DNA of 64,000 nucleotides from positions 16,191 to 80,190 of the forward strand of contig JALHOJ010000007.1 in the NCBI GenBank assembly GCA_022843045.1, given 5' to 3'. This document shows, one piece after another, positions 44,057 through 51,633 of the stretch; within the stretch, counting starts at the first letter, position 1, and each line of letters begins with the position of its first letter. The notes under the pieces were generated by a model. The model saw only the letters and a program-made list of their open reading frames with translations. It searched no databases and had not been told where the DNA came from. Origin of the DNA: Phycisphaerales bacterium. GTDB lineage: Bacteria; Planctomycetota; Phycisphaerae; Phycisphaerales; UBA1924. The position numbers and the translations under genes are program-made.

Positions 44057-44155
44057 TCGAACGCAGAGGAAAACAGAGACAGAGCAAACGAGGAAGACAG
44101 AGTTCACTCTCTGTTTTCCTCTCTTCTTGGCTCCTCCGTCTTCCTCCGCGTTCGA
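44057..44155. repeat. 99-bp intergenic palindrome (CGAACGCAGAGGAA type)
   Basis: The outer arms TCGAACGCAGAGGAA (44058-44072) and TTCCTCCGCGTTCGA (44141-44155) are complementary with one mismatch. The inner arms AGGAAAACAGAGA and TCTCTGTTTTCCT (44068-44080 with 44108-44120) are exact complements. It lies between the AsmA-like gene and pdxA. Confidence 0.85.
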
Positions 44156-44207
44156 CGGGCCGGACACGACCAGAATTGATCCGCCCTCCCGTTTCGTACA
44201 CTTCCCC

Positions 44208-45341
44208 GTGCTCCCCCTCATCGCAATCTCCATGGGCGATCCCCTCGGCATCGGCCCGGAAGTGATCGCCAAATCCCTCGCAGACGGCGCGGTGCGTTCC
44301 CGCGCGCGATGGGTCATCTTGGGCGATTCCCGCACCATGGCGAACGCGGCAACCGCCTGCAACCTCCCCGCCCTCTGGACCGACCTCCCCGCCGCCGCCC
44401 TCGCCAGCAACCGCTTCGTCCCCGATCGCGCAGGCGAGGTGGTCGTGGTGGACATCCACGCCGACGAGGACCAACCCGAATCGTCGCGCTCAAATGCACG
44501 CGCAACCCCTGCACAAGCCGGCGCAGCGTCGTACGCCTACGTCGAGCAAGCCATCGCCCTCGCCAAATTCCCCGCCGATCACCCCTGGCACGCGAGCGCC
44601 GTCGTCACCGCCCCCATCAGCAAGCACCACTGGTCCCTCGCCGGCCACACGCGCTTCCCGGGCCACACCGAACTCTTCGCCCACGCGACCAACACGCCCA
44701 AGTTCGCGATGATGTTCCACGCCCCGCCCATCGAAGACGCTTCGCCAAACGCCGGGGCTGAGGCTCTGCGAAGCCCCGGGTCCCACCCTCCGCCCATCTC
44801 CCACGTCGGCCTCAACCTCATCCTCGCCACCGTCCACCAACCCCTGCGCACCGTCGCCAGCACGCTCACCACCCAGCGCATCGTGGACGTCATCACCTTG
44901 GGCGCTCAGCAACTCCAACGCATGGGCATCGAGAGCCCCCGCATCGGCGTCTGCGGCCTCAACCCCCACGCCGGCGAACAAGGTCTGCTTGGCGACGAAG
45001 ACGACCGCATCATCGCCCCCGCGGTTCTTCAGGCTCGCGCCGCAGGCTTGAGCGCCACCGGCCCCCACCCCGCCGACACCATCTTCCAATCCGCCCTCTC
45101 CCGCCTGTCAAGGGGCGTCCTCCACGCCCCCGCCCGCTTTGACCTCGTCGTCGCCATGTACCACGACCAGGGCCTGGCACCACTGAAGACCCTCGCCTGG
45201 GACCGCGCCGTCAACCTCACCGTCGGCCTCCCCTTCCTCCGCACCAGCCCCGACCACGGCACCGCCTTCGACATCGCGGGCAAGGGCCTCGCCCACGAAG
45301 GCAGCATGAAGGCCGCCCTGCTCCTCGCCACGCCCCAGTAG
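44208..45341 (+). CDS. pdxA: 4-hydroxythreonine-4-phosphate dehydrogenase
   Basis: NAD-dependent step of the DXP-dependent vitamin B6 (pyridoxal phosphate) pathway. 377 residues from GTG at 44208, placing the family N-terminus IAISMGDPLGIGPEV in register. The metal-binding His motifs GHTELFAHA and LNPHAGEQGLLGDED are intact, as are MYHDQGLAPLKTLAW and the C-terminal LPFLRTSPDHGTAFDIAGKG. Two loops are longer than usual: one near nt 44450-44525 (QPESSRSNARATPAQAG) and one at 44745-44795 that is an in-frame CCGGGGCT hairpin repeat encoding SPNAGAEALRSPGSHPP. Both sit between conserved blocks, so the enzyme is probably functional. No clear RBS precedes the GTG. Confidence 0.92.
   Translation: MLPLIAISMGDPLGIGPEVIAKSLADGAVRSRARWVILGDSRTMANAATACNLPALWTDLPAAALASNRFVPDRAGEVVVVDIHADEDQPESSRSNARATPAQAGAASYAYVEQAIALAKFPADHPWHASAVVTAPISKHHWSLAGHTRFPGHTELFAHATNTPKFAMMFHAPPIEDASPNAGAEALRSPGSHPPPISHVGLNLILATVHQPLRTVASTLTTQRIVDVITLGAQQLQRMGIESPRIGVCGLNPHAGEQGLLGDEDDRIIAPAVLQARAAGLSATGPHPADTIFQSALSRLSRGVLHAPARFDLVVAMYHDQGLAPLKTLAWDRAVNLTVGLPFLRTSPDHGTAFDIAGKGLAHEGSMKAALLLATPQ
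44751..44780. repeat. CCGGGGCT hairpin repeat inside pdxA
   Basis: CCGGGGCT (44752-44759) pairs with AGCCCCGG (44772-44779) around a 12-nt loop. It matches the intergenic element at 5542-5573 in stem, right loop edge (GCGA) and flanks. It is read in frame as part of PdxA. Confidence 0.75.
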
Positions 45342-45360
45342 CACGGGCGTCCCGCCCGTG
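45342..45360. repeat. Short GC hairpin directly after the pdxA stop
   Basis: CACGGGC and GCCCGTG pair around GTCCC. A second GC inverted repeat (GGGCC...GGCCC) follows near 45370-45390. No T-tract, so this may be a dispersed repeat or a weak terminator. Confidence 0.5.
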
Positions 45361-45534
45361 AGTCGCGGAGGGCCGGGCCTTCTAGGCCCGAGCCCGCACC
45401 CAAGAAACCAGTGTTAGAAGCAGACGCTCTCCTTCCAACCACCAGCAACGCCCCGCGGCACCAAAACCCACATTCCCGCCTCGACCACCCACCCACCAAA
45501 CCCACAACCAGCCGCAAAGCCAGCAGGCTGTGGC

Positions 45535-45544
45535 ATGGTACAAT
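45535..45544 (+). promoter_or_regulatory. Extended -10 promoter before the AT-rich gene
   Basis: TGG followed by TACAAT (45539-45544) forms an extended -10 element about 78 bp before the start of the AT-rich gene. No matching -35 is seen, which is normal for extended -10 promoters. Confidence 0.4.
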
Positions 45545-45621
45545 TGCTGGTGTAAGGCCGTGCTACGTGCCGTGCCTGCTGGTTTTATCGCCGACACACC
45601 CACAAGCCGTGGCCATAAATT

Positions 45622-45975
45622 ATGAAGTATTATGCAAACAAGAGAATGCTTTGTCTTACTCTCTTGTGGTGTGGATTGTTGTCGATTATTCCTTTGTTCT
45701 ACATAATCTCGGCAACACACGCTGCCACGAAGTACCCTACCTCACTGTCAATTGCCATGTTTGCTTTATTCGGATTTTTGTTTTTTATTGCTGTACTTAA
45801 CATACCTCAAAAGATAGTAATTACAAACCGATATGTTTTTATCAAGAGGATAATGTGCACGCGGAAATACTCTACAAACCAAGTGTTTAACTGCAAAAAC
45901 ATTCTTTTGATCAAAAATAAGAACGGTGCAATTATCGAAAGAATCGACATGATATATTTTGATAAAATTCCATGA
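45622..45975 (+). CDS. AT-rich small membrane protein, possible PH-like domain
   Basis: 117 residues. Two hydrophobic helices (about 8-30 and 41-60) are followed by a short soluble part, VITNRYVFIKRIMCTRKYSTNQVFN...IIERIDMIYFDK. Its strand pattern resembles bacterial PH-type domains fused to paired helices. The gene is visibly AT-rich and uses AAA, ATT, TTT and ATA codons, unlike everything around it, so recent acquisition from another genome is likely. No RBS precedes the ATG. It lies alone between pdxA and plsY; two tandem GC hairpins (about 46065-46110) follow. No transposase or integrase is nearby. Confidence 0.6.
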   Translation: MKYYANKRMLCLTLLWCGLLSIIPLFYIISATHAATKYPTSLSIAMFALFGFLFFIAVLNIPQKIVITNRYVFIKRIMCTRKYSTNQVFNCKNILLIKNKNGAIIERIDMIYFDKIP

Positions 45976-46170
45976 TCTTCGTGTCCGTATCCGGTGGTCG
46001 GGCGGGTGGCGCAACCTGACTTCCTGAAACAGCAGGCGGAAGCTCTCCACCCGTGCCACATGCTTCGCCGCAGCTTTGGGCGGCGATGCTTGTGGCGAAT
46101 CACCGCAAGCATGCCCAACCGGCTTCCGCTACGCGATCACACTCGCGGCCAATTGCCAGGTGCGCCCACA

Positions 46171-46240
46171 CTGTCGCTCTATCGCTCTATCGCTCTTCCC
46201 CACTCCGTCTCTCCGTCTCTTCTCTCCTCTTCCCGTACCC
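46171..46240. repeat. Octamer array upstream of plsY
   Basis: Successive octamers CTGTCGCT, CTATCGCT, CTATCGCT, CTTCCCCA, CTCCGTCT and CTCCGTCT run into CTTCTC and CTCTTCCC. The array occupies the leader of plsY and leaves no room for a normal RBS. Confidence 0.75.
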
Positions 46241-46246
46241 TCCCCC

Positions 46247-46969
46247 ATGCCCGCCCCCTGGCTCCCTCTCCCCCTCCTCGCACCCATCCTCATCGCCCTC
46301 GCCTTCTTCGCCGGCTCCATCCCCTTCTCGCTCCTCATCGGCAAGCTCAAAGGCGTTGACATCCGCACCGTGGGCAGCGGCAACGTCGGTGCGACCAATC
46401 TTGGCCGGGCCCTGGGCCGCAAGTTCTTCTTCTTTGGCTTCTTTGCAGACATGCTCAAAGGCCTGTTGCCCGTGCTGCTTGCCGGGTTTGCCCTCGGCAC
46501 CATCGCACATTGGGAAGCACCCTTGGACCGCACCTGGATCTGGCTCGCCTGCGTCGTCGCCGCGACCCTCGGCCACATCTTCTCTCCCTGGATCGGCTTC
46601 AAGGGCGGCAAGGGTGTGGCCACCGGCTTCGGCGGTTTGCTGGGCGTCTTTCCGATGCTCACGTTCGCCGGCGGCGGCGCGCTGGTCGTGTTCCTCATCT
46701 GCTTCGCGATCTCACGCCGCATCAGCGTCGGCTCGATCGCCGGGGCGATGTCGGTCTGCCTGTGGGTCCTGCTGCTCGCCTTCCGCAGCGACGGCTGGAA
46801 AGTCGGCGCGCTGCTGAAGGGCAGCTCGGCGATCTACTTCTGGGTGACGCTGGGCATCGGCCTGCTGGTCGTCTTCACGCACCGGGCCAACATCAAGCGC
46901 CTGCTCGCCGGGACCGAGCCGCAGTACCGCCCCAGCAAGGCCGGCCCGACCCCGCAGGCGCAGCAGTAG
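46247..46969 (+). CDS. plsY: Glycerol-3-phosphate acyltransferase PlsY
   Basis: Transfers acyl from acyl-phosphate to sn-glycerol-3-phosphate, making lysophosphatidic acid in the inner membrane. 240 residues with the family's multi-helix layout. The conserved motifs are GSIPFSLLIGK, GSGNVGATNLGR, a Lys in ADMLKG, and GHIFSPWIGFKGGKGVATGFGG. ATG at 46247 gives the usual N-terminus. No Shine-Dalgarno is visible because a pyrimidine-rich octamer array lies just upstream, so translation may depend on an unstructured leader. The C-terminus ends with a short Pro/Ala/Gln tail. Confidence 0.95.
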   Translation: MPAPWLPLPLLAPILIALAFFAGSIPFSLLIGKLKGVDIRTVGSGNVGATNLGRALGRKFFFFGFFADMLKGLLPVLLAGFALGTIAHWEAPLDRTWIWLACVVAATLGHIFSPWIGFKGGKGVATGFGGLLGVFPMLTFAGGGALVVFLICFAISRRISVGSIAGAMSVCLWVLLLAFRSDGWKVGALLKGSSAIYFWVTLGIGLLVVFTHRANIKRLLAGTEPQYRPSKAGPTPQAQQ

Positions 46970-47219
46970 CCGCACTTTTGTTATCGGGCATGGAACAATT
47001 CCTGCTGACAACGCCCGAATCTTGGGTCGTGCATGCCAATTCGCCGATGGCCTGAAACGGCTGCGCCGTCTAGCGCGGCGTCGCCCTCTCGCGACCTCGA
47101 TTTGGAGCCCCTTCATGCGACTGAGCACCCCAAGTGAATCGCACAATCTCCCGATGTCCTTGCGTGGTATGGGTTTGCGAAGTATTCGCAAGCCCGCCCC
47201 AAGCATCGGAGGTCGATGG

Positions 47220-47474
47220 ATGCGAAGTGACGCCAACGTTGATGCTCTGACCGCCCCCCTCCGCCTGACCGGCGAAGGCTCCTTCCCCGAAGCCCCCGCC
47301 CGCACCTGGCGCCCGCGAAACAACTGGCAGCCCGGCGCGCACGAATCGATGGATTCGATCGCCCAAGTCGAGTCCGCTCTCGAGCACGTCGAACGCCAGT
47401 TCGAGAACCTCAAGATTCTCCTGCACCTCGACGACCCCCAGGGCAGCCCCAACAGCGGCCCCCGCGCGGCCTGA
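47220..47474 (+). CDS. Small soluble protein, unknown
   Basis: 84 residues from ATG at 47220 with GGAGG 7 nt upstream, a far better start than the earlier in-frame codons. An intrinsic terminator follows 20 bp after the stop, so the gene is a complete unit. The N-terminal half is Pro/Arg-rich (LTGEGSFPEAPARTWRPRNNWQPG). The C-terminal half forms one amphipathic helix (MDSIAQVESALEHVERQFENLKILLHL) likely to oligomerise. No known family is recognised. Confidence 0.65.
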   Translation: MRSDANVDALTAPLRLTGEGSFPEAPARTWRPRNNWQPGAHESMDSIAQVESALEHVERQFENLKILLHLDDPQGSPNSGPRAA

Positions 47475-47493
47475 ACAACAAACACCATGACGG

Positions 47494-47525
47494 ACGAGCC
47501 GCTCCACGCGGCTCGTGGCGTTTTT
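47494..47525 (+). terminator. Intrinsic terminator
   Basis: ACGAGCCG and CGGCTCGT pair around a 7-nt loop (47494-47516), followed by GGCGTTTTT. It lies 20 bp after the small gene at 47220-47474. Confidence 0.85.
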
Positions 47526-47541
47526 GGGAGCTGTTGGCTCG

Positions 47542-47603
47542 TGAACGCAGAGGAAAACAGAGGGGCACGAAGTGAAGAACGCGGAGAATCTCCTCTGCGT
47601 TCA
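47542..47603. repeat. 62-bp intergenic palindrome (TGAACGCAGAGGA type)
   Basis: TGAACGCAGAGGA (47542-47554) and its exact complement (47591-47603) enclose AACAGAGG- and AACGCGGAG-like words. It is the shortest member of the family seen at 20271 and 44057. Confidence 0.85.
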
Positions 47604-47840
47604 AGGGCTCACGGGTCCGGATGGATGCTCGACGCTTCCTGACGGGCGCGTTTCGTGTGGGAAAACCAAAAAACTTCTCGAAACATGGAAAGAAGTTCGT
47701 GAACTTCGGGAGCCGACAGGTAGACTGTGGGAGCGAGACTTTGCGTCATCATCGCACCCGTGTGGGGCAGGGTGCGTATGTCCGGAAGGGGTCGGTGGGG
47801 GCTTGGGAAAGTGCGATAGTGAGTTGATCGGAGTCGGATC

Positions 47841-48971
47841 GTGAACGTGGACCTGATGGACCGCATCCAGGCGTTGCAGCAGCGGCTGCAGACGTACTCG
47901 CCGTGGGAAATCGCGGTCGAGGTCGCGATCATTTGGGTCGTCGTCTTCCTGATCGTCCGGTTCGTGCAAGGCACGCGGGCGGCGGGGGCCCTCAAGGGTC
48001 TCTTGCTGCTCCTGATCGTGATCACGATCCTCTCGCGGATGCTGGGGGGCGGGGGCAGTTTCCAGCGGCTGGGCCTGCTGTATGACAAGTTCATCGCCCT
48101 GGTCGCGATCGCCATGATCGTGATCTTCCAGCCCGAGCTCCGCCGGGCGTTGGTGCGATTGGGCGAAACCAGTTTCCTCCGCAGCACGCCCAAGGACATT
48201 CGCGTGATCGTCGAGGAAGTCTCCGAAGCCGCGGCGTACCTCTCCAAGGCCAAGTTCGGCGCGTTGATCGTGCTGGAGCGTCAGACCAAACTCGCGGGCA
48301 TCGTCGAGGGCGGGACCAAGCTCGGGGCCGAGCTCTCGGGCCGGCTGCTTCAATCGATCTTCTTCCCGGGATCAGCACTGCACGATCTCGCGGTGGTGAT
48401 CAAGGGCCGCGTGATTGACTCCGCGGGCGTGCAACTGCCCCTCGCGGAGCCGGGCGACATGCCCGATCGGCGCCTGGGCTCGCGGCACCGGGCCGCAGTG
48501 GGCCTCACCAACGAATGCGATGCGCTTGTGGTCGTGGTCAGCGAAGAAACCGGCGCGATCCGCATCGCAGAGCGCGGCAAGCTTTCCCGGCCCCTCACCG
48601 AGAGCGAACTGCACGATGAACTGACCGCCCGCCTCACCAACGCCAAACGCACGGGCATCATCCAGACCAGCAAGTCCACCGTGCCCGTCCTCGAACCCAC
48701 CGCCCAGGAACGCCGAGACTCGGCGGACCCGCTGATGGAGAGCCTGCTGCATGGCGACAACTCCCCGGGCGGCAGCATCGCGGGCCAATCCGCCAGCGAC
48801 CTGACCGCGCTTGGCGACACGGCCCTGGGCGGCAGCAGCGTCAACGGTGCTTCCCTGAGCGACACCCCCATCGGCGCGATGTCAGCATCGCCCGACCCAA
48901 TCGACGAACCGACCTCCAAATCCAGCACCGACCCCCGCTCCCGATCTCCTCGCACCCGCGATCTTGACTAA
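47841..48971 (+). CDS. dacA: Membrane diadenylate cyclase (CdaA/DacA type) with altered DGA motif
   Basis: Condenses two ATP to cyclic di-AMP. 376 residues from GTG at 47841 (GGAG 7 nt upstream). Three membrane helices (about 24-42, 50-68, 82-98) precede the DAC domain (about 100-250). The RHR motif is intact at 215-217 (LGSRHRAAVGLT), and SEETG follows. The canonical DGA metal/ATP loop reads D182-L183-A184 (LHDLAVVI): the catalytic Asp is kept but Gly is replaced by Leu, which may alter activity. A Ser/Asp-rich tail of about 100 residues is unusual for the family. The next gene encodes a YbbR-domain protein, as in cdaA-cdaR pairs. Confidence 0.9.
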   Translation: MNVDLMDRIQALQQRLQTYSPWEIAVEVAIIWVVVFLIVRFVQGTRAAGALKGLLLLLIVITILSRMLGGGGSFQRLGLLYDKFIALVAIAMIVIFQPELRRALVRLGETSFLRSTPKDIRVIVEEVSEAAAYLSKAKFGALIVLERQTKLAGIVEGGTKLGAELSGRLLQSIFFPGSALHDLAVVIKGRVIDSAGVQLPLAEPGDMPDRRLGSRHRAAVGLTNECDALVVVVSEETGAIRIAERGKLSRPLTESELHDELTARLTNAKRTGIIQTSKSTVPVLEPTAQERRDSADPLMESLLHGDNSPGGSIAGQSASDLTALGDTALGGSSVNGASLSDTPIGAMSASPDPIDEPTSKSSTDPRSRSPRTRDLD

Positions 48972-49026
48972 CGACCGCTCGTCCCAACTGACCTCCCAAA
49001 CCAGCTTCAACGTTGCTCTCTCTTCA

Positions 49027-49110
49027 CTGTCGCACTTTCGCTCCGACGCACTTCTGATCATCCCACGGACCTGAGGACAGGTCCGTGCCACGACCGCTTT
49101 CGCACTTCCC
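49027..49110. repeat. Octamer arrays and CACGGACCTG hairpin before the ybbR gene
   Basis: Octamers CTGTCGCA, CTTTCGCT and CCGACGCA run from 49027, and CTTTCGCA with CTTCCC from 49097. Between them CACGGACCTG (49064-49073) pairs exactly with CAGGTCCGTG (49078-49087) around AGGA. Two repeat types therefore share one 150-bp gap between dacA and its partner gene. Confidence 0.7.
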
Positions 49111-49122
49111 AGCCCCCGCACC

Positions 49123-50163
49123 ATGCACCGCCTCTGGAACGCCCTCAAAACCCTCACCCTTACCACGCTGGTCGCGGCGATGGTGTGGCTGTTTGCCGAG
49201 GCCGAGACGCTGCGCACCGCCAATCTGCAGGCGATCGTGCTCGTCCAGCCTCGCGCCCAGTCTGCGACCGATGGCGAGCAGCTTGTGGTGGACGTGAAGG
49301 GTGCCAAGGCTCCGCAAGTCCGTGAGGTCACGATTCGCATGGAAGTGGAGGGCGCTGCCGCTCGCATGGACGAAGCCGAGCGCATCCTCGGATCCGTGCC
49401 CGTCATTCTCACGCTGGGCGATCCCGCCGTGCCCGCGAGCACGGGCGAGCATTCCATCGACCTGCTCTCCGCCCTGCGCTCGCATCCGCAGCTTGCCGAG
49501 TTGGGCGTGTCGGTCCAGCGAACCGAGCCCGCGGCGATGGACGTGATGATCGATGAACTCATGGTGCGGGAGTTGCCCGTGCGCGTGTCGCTGCCCGAAG
49601 GGGGCGAGTTTGAGAGTGCTCCTGTTGTCAGCCCGCCCCGCGTGCGCGTTCGCCTGCCCAAGCGTGACGCCGAGGCCCTGCCCAACGACGCGGCGGTCGA
49701 ACTGACTGTCGCCCGGGCCGAGTTTGACCGCCTGACGCCCGGCAAGGCCGAATCGCTGGTTGGAATGCGACTTCGCGCCCCTGACGCTCTGGCTCAAAAC
49801 GCGCGCGTGACGCTGACGCCCAACATCGCGGACGTGCAACTGACGATCCGCTCGCGCCTGGTCGAGCACGTCCTGCCCCGCGTGCCCGTCGCCCTGCGCA
49901 TGCTGCCCGTCGATATGGCCAAGTGGGACGTCTACCTCACGCCCGACGAGCAATACCTGAGCAACGTCCGCGTGCAGGGGCCTGGCGATGTCATCGACCG
50001 CGTCCGCGACGGGTCGCTGGTGCTCACCGCAACCGTCGCCCTCAGTTCCGACGAGTTGCAGCGGGGCGTGTCGTCCAAGGAAGTCACGTTCGAAGGCGTG
50101 CCCGCGTCGGTGCGGGTCACGAGCGCGAAGCGATCGGTGGGGGTGGTGATTTCGCGTCGATGA
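49123..50163 (+). CDS. YbbR-domain protein, CdaR-like partner of the diadenylate cyclase
   Basis: 346 residues. An N-terminal membrane anchor (LTLTTLVAAMVWLFAEA, about residues 11-27) is followed by an extracytoplasmic part with YbbR-type repeats, for example the strand pair ELPVRVSLPEGGEFESAPVVSPPRVRVRLP. In Gram-positive bacteria the YbbR protein CdaR binds CdaA and tunes c-di-AMP production at the membrane. The adjacent gene order here supports the same pairing. ATG at 49123 opens the family's typical N-terminus. The upstream gap is filled with repeats, so the RBS is unclear. Confidence 0.85.
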   Translation: MHRLWNALKTLTLTTLVAAMVWLFAEAETLRTANLQAIVLVQPRAQSATDGEQLVVDVKGAKAPQVREVTIRMEVEGAAARMDEAERILGSVPVILTLGDPAVPASTGEHSIDLLSALRSHPQLAELGVSVQRTEPAAMDVMIDELMVRELPVRVSLPEGGEFESAPVVSPPRVRVRLPKRDAEALPNDAAVELTVARAEFDRLTPGKAESLVGMRLRAPDALAQNARVTLTPNIADVQLTIRSRLVEHVLPRVPVALRMLPVDMAKWDVYLTPDEQYLSNVRVQGPGDVIDRVRDGSLVLTATVALSSDELQRGVSSKEVTFEGVPASVRVTSAKRSVGVVISRR

Positions 50164-50180
50164 GCACAGTGAGTGGGGGG

Positions 50181-50222
50181 CAAAGTGCGGCAGTGCGAAG
50201 GTGCGAGAGTGCGAAAGTGGGT
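50181..50222 (-). repeat. Octamer array between ybbR and CPBP genes
   Basis: On the minus strand the units read CTTTCGCA, CTCTCGCA, CCTTCGCA and CTGCCGCA, then CTTTGC. This is the clearest inverted-orientation member of the octamer family in the window. Confidence 0.75.
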
Positions 50223-50280
50223 AGACGCTTGATCGTGCCGCGCAGCAATCGGGAACTATCATCGCAGACTCTGCGGCGGA

Positions 50281-51318
50281 GTGTCGCGGGGTAAAGACCA
50301 AGACTCGTTCACGCGGAAAGGACGCTGCGTGCCGCCCAGGGTGAGTGGAGGACCAACTTCGAGCGGGCGCGTCGCAGGCGCGGCGGGAGGTGCGGCTCGA
50401 AAGCCCGGGGCTGCGGCATCGGGCTCGAAGAGTGACGCGGGCCCATCGCTGTTTGGCACGAGCGGGACGGGCAGTCGCAATGTTGGCACGGGCAACGCAG
50501 GCGGTGATAGCCGTTCTCGCAAGCCCGCGCATGTGCGGCCACCTTCCAAAGCCGCGTCGCGCAAGGCGACGTCGCCCGCGTTGATGGTCGACAAAGAGAG
50601 CTACTTCTTTCTGTCGACGCGTCCGCTCCACACATTGGCGTTTTTGGTTCCGCTCATGGTGTTGTATGAGTTGGGCACGCTGCTGTTCCTGACGGGCAAT
50701 GGCATGGTCGAGGTGATCAAGGCCCGCCTGATGCTGACGCAGGCGCTGGATGTGTTCGGGAACGTGGGCTTTCATGTGCCGCCGATCCTGCTGACGGTGA
50801 TCCTGCTCGTGTGGCATGTGCTGGAGCGCGATCGCTGGCGGGTTCGCAAGGATGTGGTGCTGGGGATGGGGCTTGAGTCGTTCCTGTGGACGCTGCCGCT
50901 GTTCGTGTTCGCGGCGATCGCGGGCACGAGCAAGGTCTTGATGATGCAGTCGGGGGGCGGGGCGACATCCATCGCCGAACTGGGCCTGCCTGCGCGGCTG
51001 ACGCTCGCGCTGGGGGCGGGGATCTACGAAGAGCTGCTCTTCCGCCTGATCCTGATCGCGGGGCTGCACTTCGTGCTCAAGGACCTCTTTCGCGTGGGCG
51101 AGGGCACGACGTATGTCATCGCGGCGTTTGTCTCCGCCATCGCCTTCACGTTCTATCACAACATCCAGCATCCGGGGGGCGGGGCCGACCTGCGCCTGCT
51201 CGTGGTCTACATGATCGCAGGGCTGTACTTCGCGGTGCTGTTCATTCTGCGAGGCTTTGGCGTCTGCGTCGCGACGCATGCGACGTATGACGTGGTGGCG
51301 CTGAGTCTGCTGAAGTAA
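50281..51318 (+). CDS. CPBP-family intramembrane metalloprotease (CAAX-protease-like)
   Basis: 345 residues from a GTG at 50281. Residues 1-105 are a Gly/Ser/Arg-rich, disordered cytoplasmic region. The remainder has about seven membrane helices. The CPBP motifs are EELLFR (GAGIYEELLFRLIL), FTFYHNIQH and a final HATYDVV, which supply the Glu and His ligands of the zinc site. Family members process prenylated proteins or serve in bacteriocin immunity and signalling; the substrate is unknown. It follows the YbbR gene by about 117 bp, and the octamer array lies between them. Confidence 0.85.
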   Translation: MSRGKDQDSFTRKGRCVPPRVSGGPTSSGRVAGAAGGAARKPGAAASGSKSDAGPSLFGTSGTGSRNVGTGNAGGDSRSRKPAHVRPPSKAASRKATSPALMVDKESYFFLSTRPLHTLAFLVPLMVLYELGTLLFLTGNGMVEVIKARLMLTQALDVFGNVGFHVPPILLTVILLVWHVLERDRWRVRKDVVLGMGLESFLWTLPLFVFAAIAGTSKVLMMQSGGGATSIAELGLPARLTLALGAGIYEELLFRLILIAGLHFVLKDLFRVGEGTTYVIAAFVSAIAFTFYHNIQHPGGGADLRLLVVYMIAGLYFAVLFILRGFGVCVATHATYDVVALSLLK

Positions 51319-51633
51319 CCCGAGCGGGTGGCGACGATTGCGTCCAGGCGGCCCGTCCAACCGATATCCATGCGAACAACTTGCGAAAACGATGCGTTTG
51401 CCGCGGGGCTCGCGTCGAATCAGCGGTTTTCGGGCTTTAGGACTTGGTGAAGAGCCCTGGGCACGGACTACGATTGCTCGCCGCGGAGCGGCAGCGAATG
51501 AGGACGGATGAGAGCGGGGGGGCGGGGGCGGGGAGTGGGTCGATTCGGTTCTGGGCGAGGTGAGCTTCGCCTTGGAACTTGCTCTCGGGCTGGAACGGGT
51601 GTTCTTGACGGACACGCACGCCGGAGGTCACTC
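51319..51633. other. 315-bp gap, no recognised feature
   Basis: GC-rich sequence between the CPBP gene and a small unknown gene. Only the final 20 bp, holding the GGAGG of the next gene, can be assigned. No hairpin, repeat family member or supported ORF was seen. Confidence 0.5.

Larger units (their letters stand above)
47475..47840. other. 366-bp gap before the diadenylate cyclase gene
   Basis: Holds the terminator of the upstream small gene (47494-47525), a CGCAGAGGAA palindrome (47542-47603) and about 235 bp that should contain the dacA promoter. A possible weak promoter reads TGAACT then TAGACT near 47700-47730. No ORF in it has RBS or family support. Confidence 0.55.

Noticed and set aside
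49024..51615. 863-codon open frame on the minus strand
   Set aside because: Spans three real plus-strand genes and the repeats between them; Arg/His/Gln-rich shadow sequence.
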